64,000 nt of DNA, taken from positions 62,001 through 126,000 of the forward strand of contig CAMCMB010000008.1 of assembly GCA_945875845.1 (NCBI GenBank), read 5' to 3'. This stretch comes from Pirellula staleyi DSM 6068 (GTDB taxonomy: Bacteria > Planctomycetota > Planctomycetia > Pirellulales > Pirellulaceae). Each line of letters begins with the position of its first letter. The first letter of the stretch is position 1. The position numbers and the translations under genes are program-made. Shown here piece after piece: positions 62,306 to 64,000 of the stretch. The notes under the pieces were generated by a model that searched no databases, had not been told where the DNA came from, and saw nothing but the letters and a program-made list of their open reading frames with translations.

Positions 62306-63814
62306 CTACGGATTCAAGACCGGGAAGGTAGTACCGATGGTTTTCCATTCTTGATTGCGTTTGAGCAATTGATCATGAAGCGACAGGAGGGTTCGGTAAA
62401 GTTGGCTCATCTCGGCTTTCTTTTCTTCGATTTGCTCAGCTAAGGAGTCACCGACACTAGTAATAACCTCCAATTCTTTGGTGTACTGTGATTTATCCAG
62501 CTTCAGCCGGGTCCCTTCTTCCTCCCGAAGGAGTTCTTGTTTCAGGGCAACGTCGTTCGTTCGAATCACTTCGTTTAATTCCCGGTCGATTAACAGCAAA
62601 TCTTGCTGCGCCCGGATTTTGAGTCGGCGTGCTTCGCGGAATCCGAACTCATAATCGTTGAGTGTACGGACAAAAATTCGTTCGCCCAGCGAAACAATCC
62701 CTTGCTTTTCTAAGTCCTTTGCGGTCGCTTCATCGAAAACGAACGTATCACCGGTTTTAAACACAACGCCTTCTTCCGAATCCAGCTTCAAGCGTGCATC
62801 GACGGACCGTCCGCTCAAATCAAAATATCCGCCTTCCATTGCGTTGCGTTTTTCCGTGGAATCAACAATTTCTGTATGATCCTTGAGAAACGTGACTTGG
62901 AAAGCCAACGATTCTGCTGGGGTTTGGTCAGGGGCTCGCCCGCCGTCATTTAGGTAAGATTGAATGATGCGGGCTTTTCGCGAAGTCTTGTTGTCCAGCG
63001 TACCGGGCTCGGCATCTGCCAAGGCTGCGTCGATGCGAAGCAATTCTGCAATTTGAGCCTTATCCATTCGGCCATAAATGGAATCCACATCGGATTTCGA
63101 CCCCTCTGCGGCAAATGCGGTGTGCGAATCGATCGGGATAATTTCATAGACAGCTACGGTTTCGAAGTCGCCCCTGGTTATCGCATCCTGAGCCGTGGGT
63201 CGAAGGGAAATGAGCCCATCCTTGTTGGTCGCGACGACAAACTCACCGAGATAAAGGTTGGGAACAAGCCCAACAGCTTGCCTATTTTCTCCGAATAGGT
63301 AGACGACACTATCTACGACTAAGCCGCTTTCCACCAACGGGAGCGCGAGGGGAGCCGCGCCGGCTGCGGCAGCCTCGGGGGGGGCCGGAACTGGGAGATT
63401 GCTGACGTTTGCTGGTAACTGAAGCGTCATAAGTCCGCCAACGGGAGGTTGCACCGTAGCACCACGCCATACACGTCCTCGTTCCACTGCGATTCGGTTT
63501 ACTTCGTTGGAAAGCGGAACGAATTTTTCCAAGTTGATACTTGGATCGAGACGATCGCCGTACATTTCCAGGGCGACCGAGTTGGTCAGCTTATCGACCT
63601 TGGCCATCAACAGGTCATGCGACTTGGTGAAAGCCACTCGCTGCTGGCTCACGCTGCCAGCAAAGAAAATAAAGGTCCAACACTCGATAAAAAGAATCGA
63701 CAGGAGGATCGTATGCACCAAGCCCCATGATTGGAACGATTTTACAAGCAATACGATAAAAACGATGAGCGATACAAGTACGACAGCCCAGATCAACATG
63801 CCGAAAATATCCAT
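62306..63814 (-). CDS. Membrane-anchored coiled-coil protein, unknown function
   Basis: A 502-residue protein from ATG 63814 (MDIFGMLIWAVVLVSLIVFIVLLVKSFQSWG), with two N-terminal helices (about residues 5-27 and 35-55). A beta-rich region follows (VNRIAVERGRVWRGATVQPPVGGLMTLQL; VVYLFGENRQAVGLVPNLYLGEFVVATNKDGLISLRPT), then a mixed part, and residues about 395-490 are coiled coil (ARRLKIRAQQDLLLIDRELNEVIRTNDVALKQELLREEEGTRL). No known enzyme motif. The architecture resembles 54340-55179, and the two may be parts of one envelope system. Confidence 0.75.
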   Translation of the reverse strand: MDIFGMLIWAVVLVSLIVFIVLLVKSFQSWGLVHTILLSILFIECWTFIFFAGSVSQQRVAFTKSHDLLMAKVDKLTNSVALEMYGDRLDPSINLEKFVPLSNEVNRIAVERGRVWRGATVQPPVGGLMTLQLPANVSNLPVPAPPEAAAAGAAPLALPLVESGLVVDSVVYLFGENRQAVGLVPNLYLGEFVVATNKDGLISLRPTAQDAITRGDFETVAVYEIIPIDSHTAFAAEGSKSDVDSIYGRMDKAQIAELLRIDAALADAEPGTLDNKTSRKARIIQSYLNDGGRAPDQTPAESLAFQVTFLKDHTEIVDSTEKRNAMEGGYFDLSGRSVDARLKLDSEEGVVFKTGDTFVFDEATAKDLEKQGIVSLGERIFVRTLNDYEFGFREARRLKIRAQQDLLLIDRELNEVIRTNDVALKQELLREEEGTRLKLDKSQYTKELEVITSVGDSLAEQIEEKKAEMSQLYRTLLSLHDQLLKRNQEWKTIGTTFPVLNP

Positions 63815-64000
63815 GAGGGTCAGCCTGGGGTCAGAGTGGTCGAGGAGTTGGAAGGAATCGTCAAAATGGGTACACAAACTACGCGATGAACGCAAGTTCT
63901 AGCATAGTTGGGAAAACGGAGAATTCCCACCAAATCCTCCATCCATCCGATGTTAAGTTGGGTAGATTGCAGTGTCAAGCAATTGGAAGGTATTTGGAGG
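63815..64000. other. Right-edge non-coding region
   Basis: 186 bases upstream of the leftward coiled-coil gene, probably its promoter region. No gene or repeat seen; the neighbouring gene lies outside the window. Confidence 0.5.

Overview
The window looks like chromosome of a Pirellulaceae-type planctomycete. The evidence is a Planctomycete cytochrome c protein (PSCyt1/DUF1549/DUF1553 layout) next to its DUF1501 partner, large coiled-coil membrane proteins of unknown function, Gly/Gln/Pro-rich lipoproteins, few long operons, and many short GC-rich dispersed repeats between genes. I see no rRNA, tRNA, CRISPR array, transposase or phage gene.

Layout. 1-3208: a large membrane coiled-coil protein running off the left edge. 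3.6-5.1 kb: a broken outer-membrane barrel gene and a DgkA-type lipid kinase, followed by a compound repeat block (5.1-5.7 kb). 5.8-12.6 kb: a surface-glycan cluster with a sugar formyltransferase facing a run of glycosyltransferases (one only a half-protein), a beta-sandwich protein and a perosamine-synthase-like aminotransferase. 13-20.8 kb: a lipoprotein, acpP-fabF, hisA, two hypotheticals, a CheY-like regulator, a PfkB kinase and an SDR. 21.7-26.9 kb: an unusual island holding an intracellular trypsin-EndoG-type nuclease fusion, a SYLF lipid-binding protein and a membrane-anchored DNase I-fold nuclease. 27-31 kb: small lipoprotein, PII-like protein, FabZ-like dehydratase, acyl-activating enzyme. 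31-39.6 kb: Gly-rich lipoprotein, PSCyt/DUF1501 pair, an RlmI-like methyltransferase with a repeat insertion, and a TIM-barrel isomerase. 40.9-49.7 kb: a pstS-pstC-pstA-pstB-selO operon behind a possible Pho box; PstC and PstA carry very large periplasmic domains. 50-55.2 kb: acidic TPR protein, PPP phosphatase, and a small membrane protein with a coiled-coil protein. 55.6-59.5 kb: sdhCAB. 59.7-63.8 kb: a ketosynthase homologue lacking all three catalytic residues, a serine acetyltransferase, and another membrane coiled-coil protein.

Best candidates for something new are (i) the protease-nuclease fusion with its SYLF and nuclease neighbours, which looks like a regulated self-damage or conflict module, (ii) the catalytically dead ketosynthase in a two-gene unit with serine acetyltransferase, (iii) the giant Pst permeases co-operonic with the AMPylator SelO, and (iv) several dispersed palindromic repeat families, one resembling a MITE. 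All functions are inferred from reading the sequence; no database search was run.
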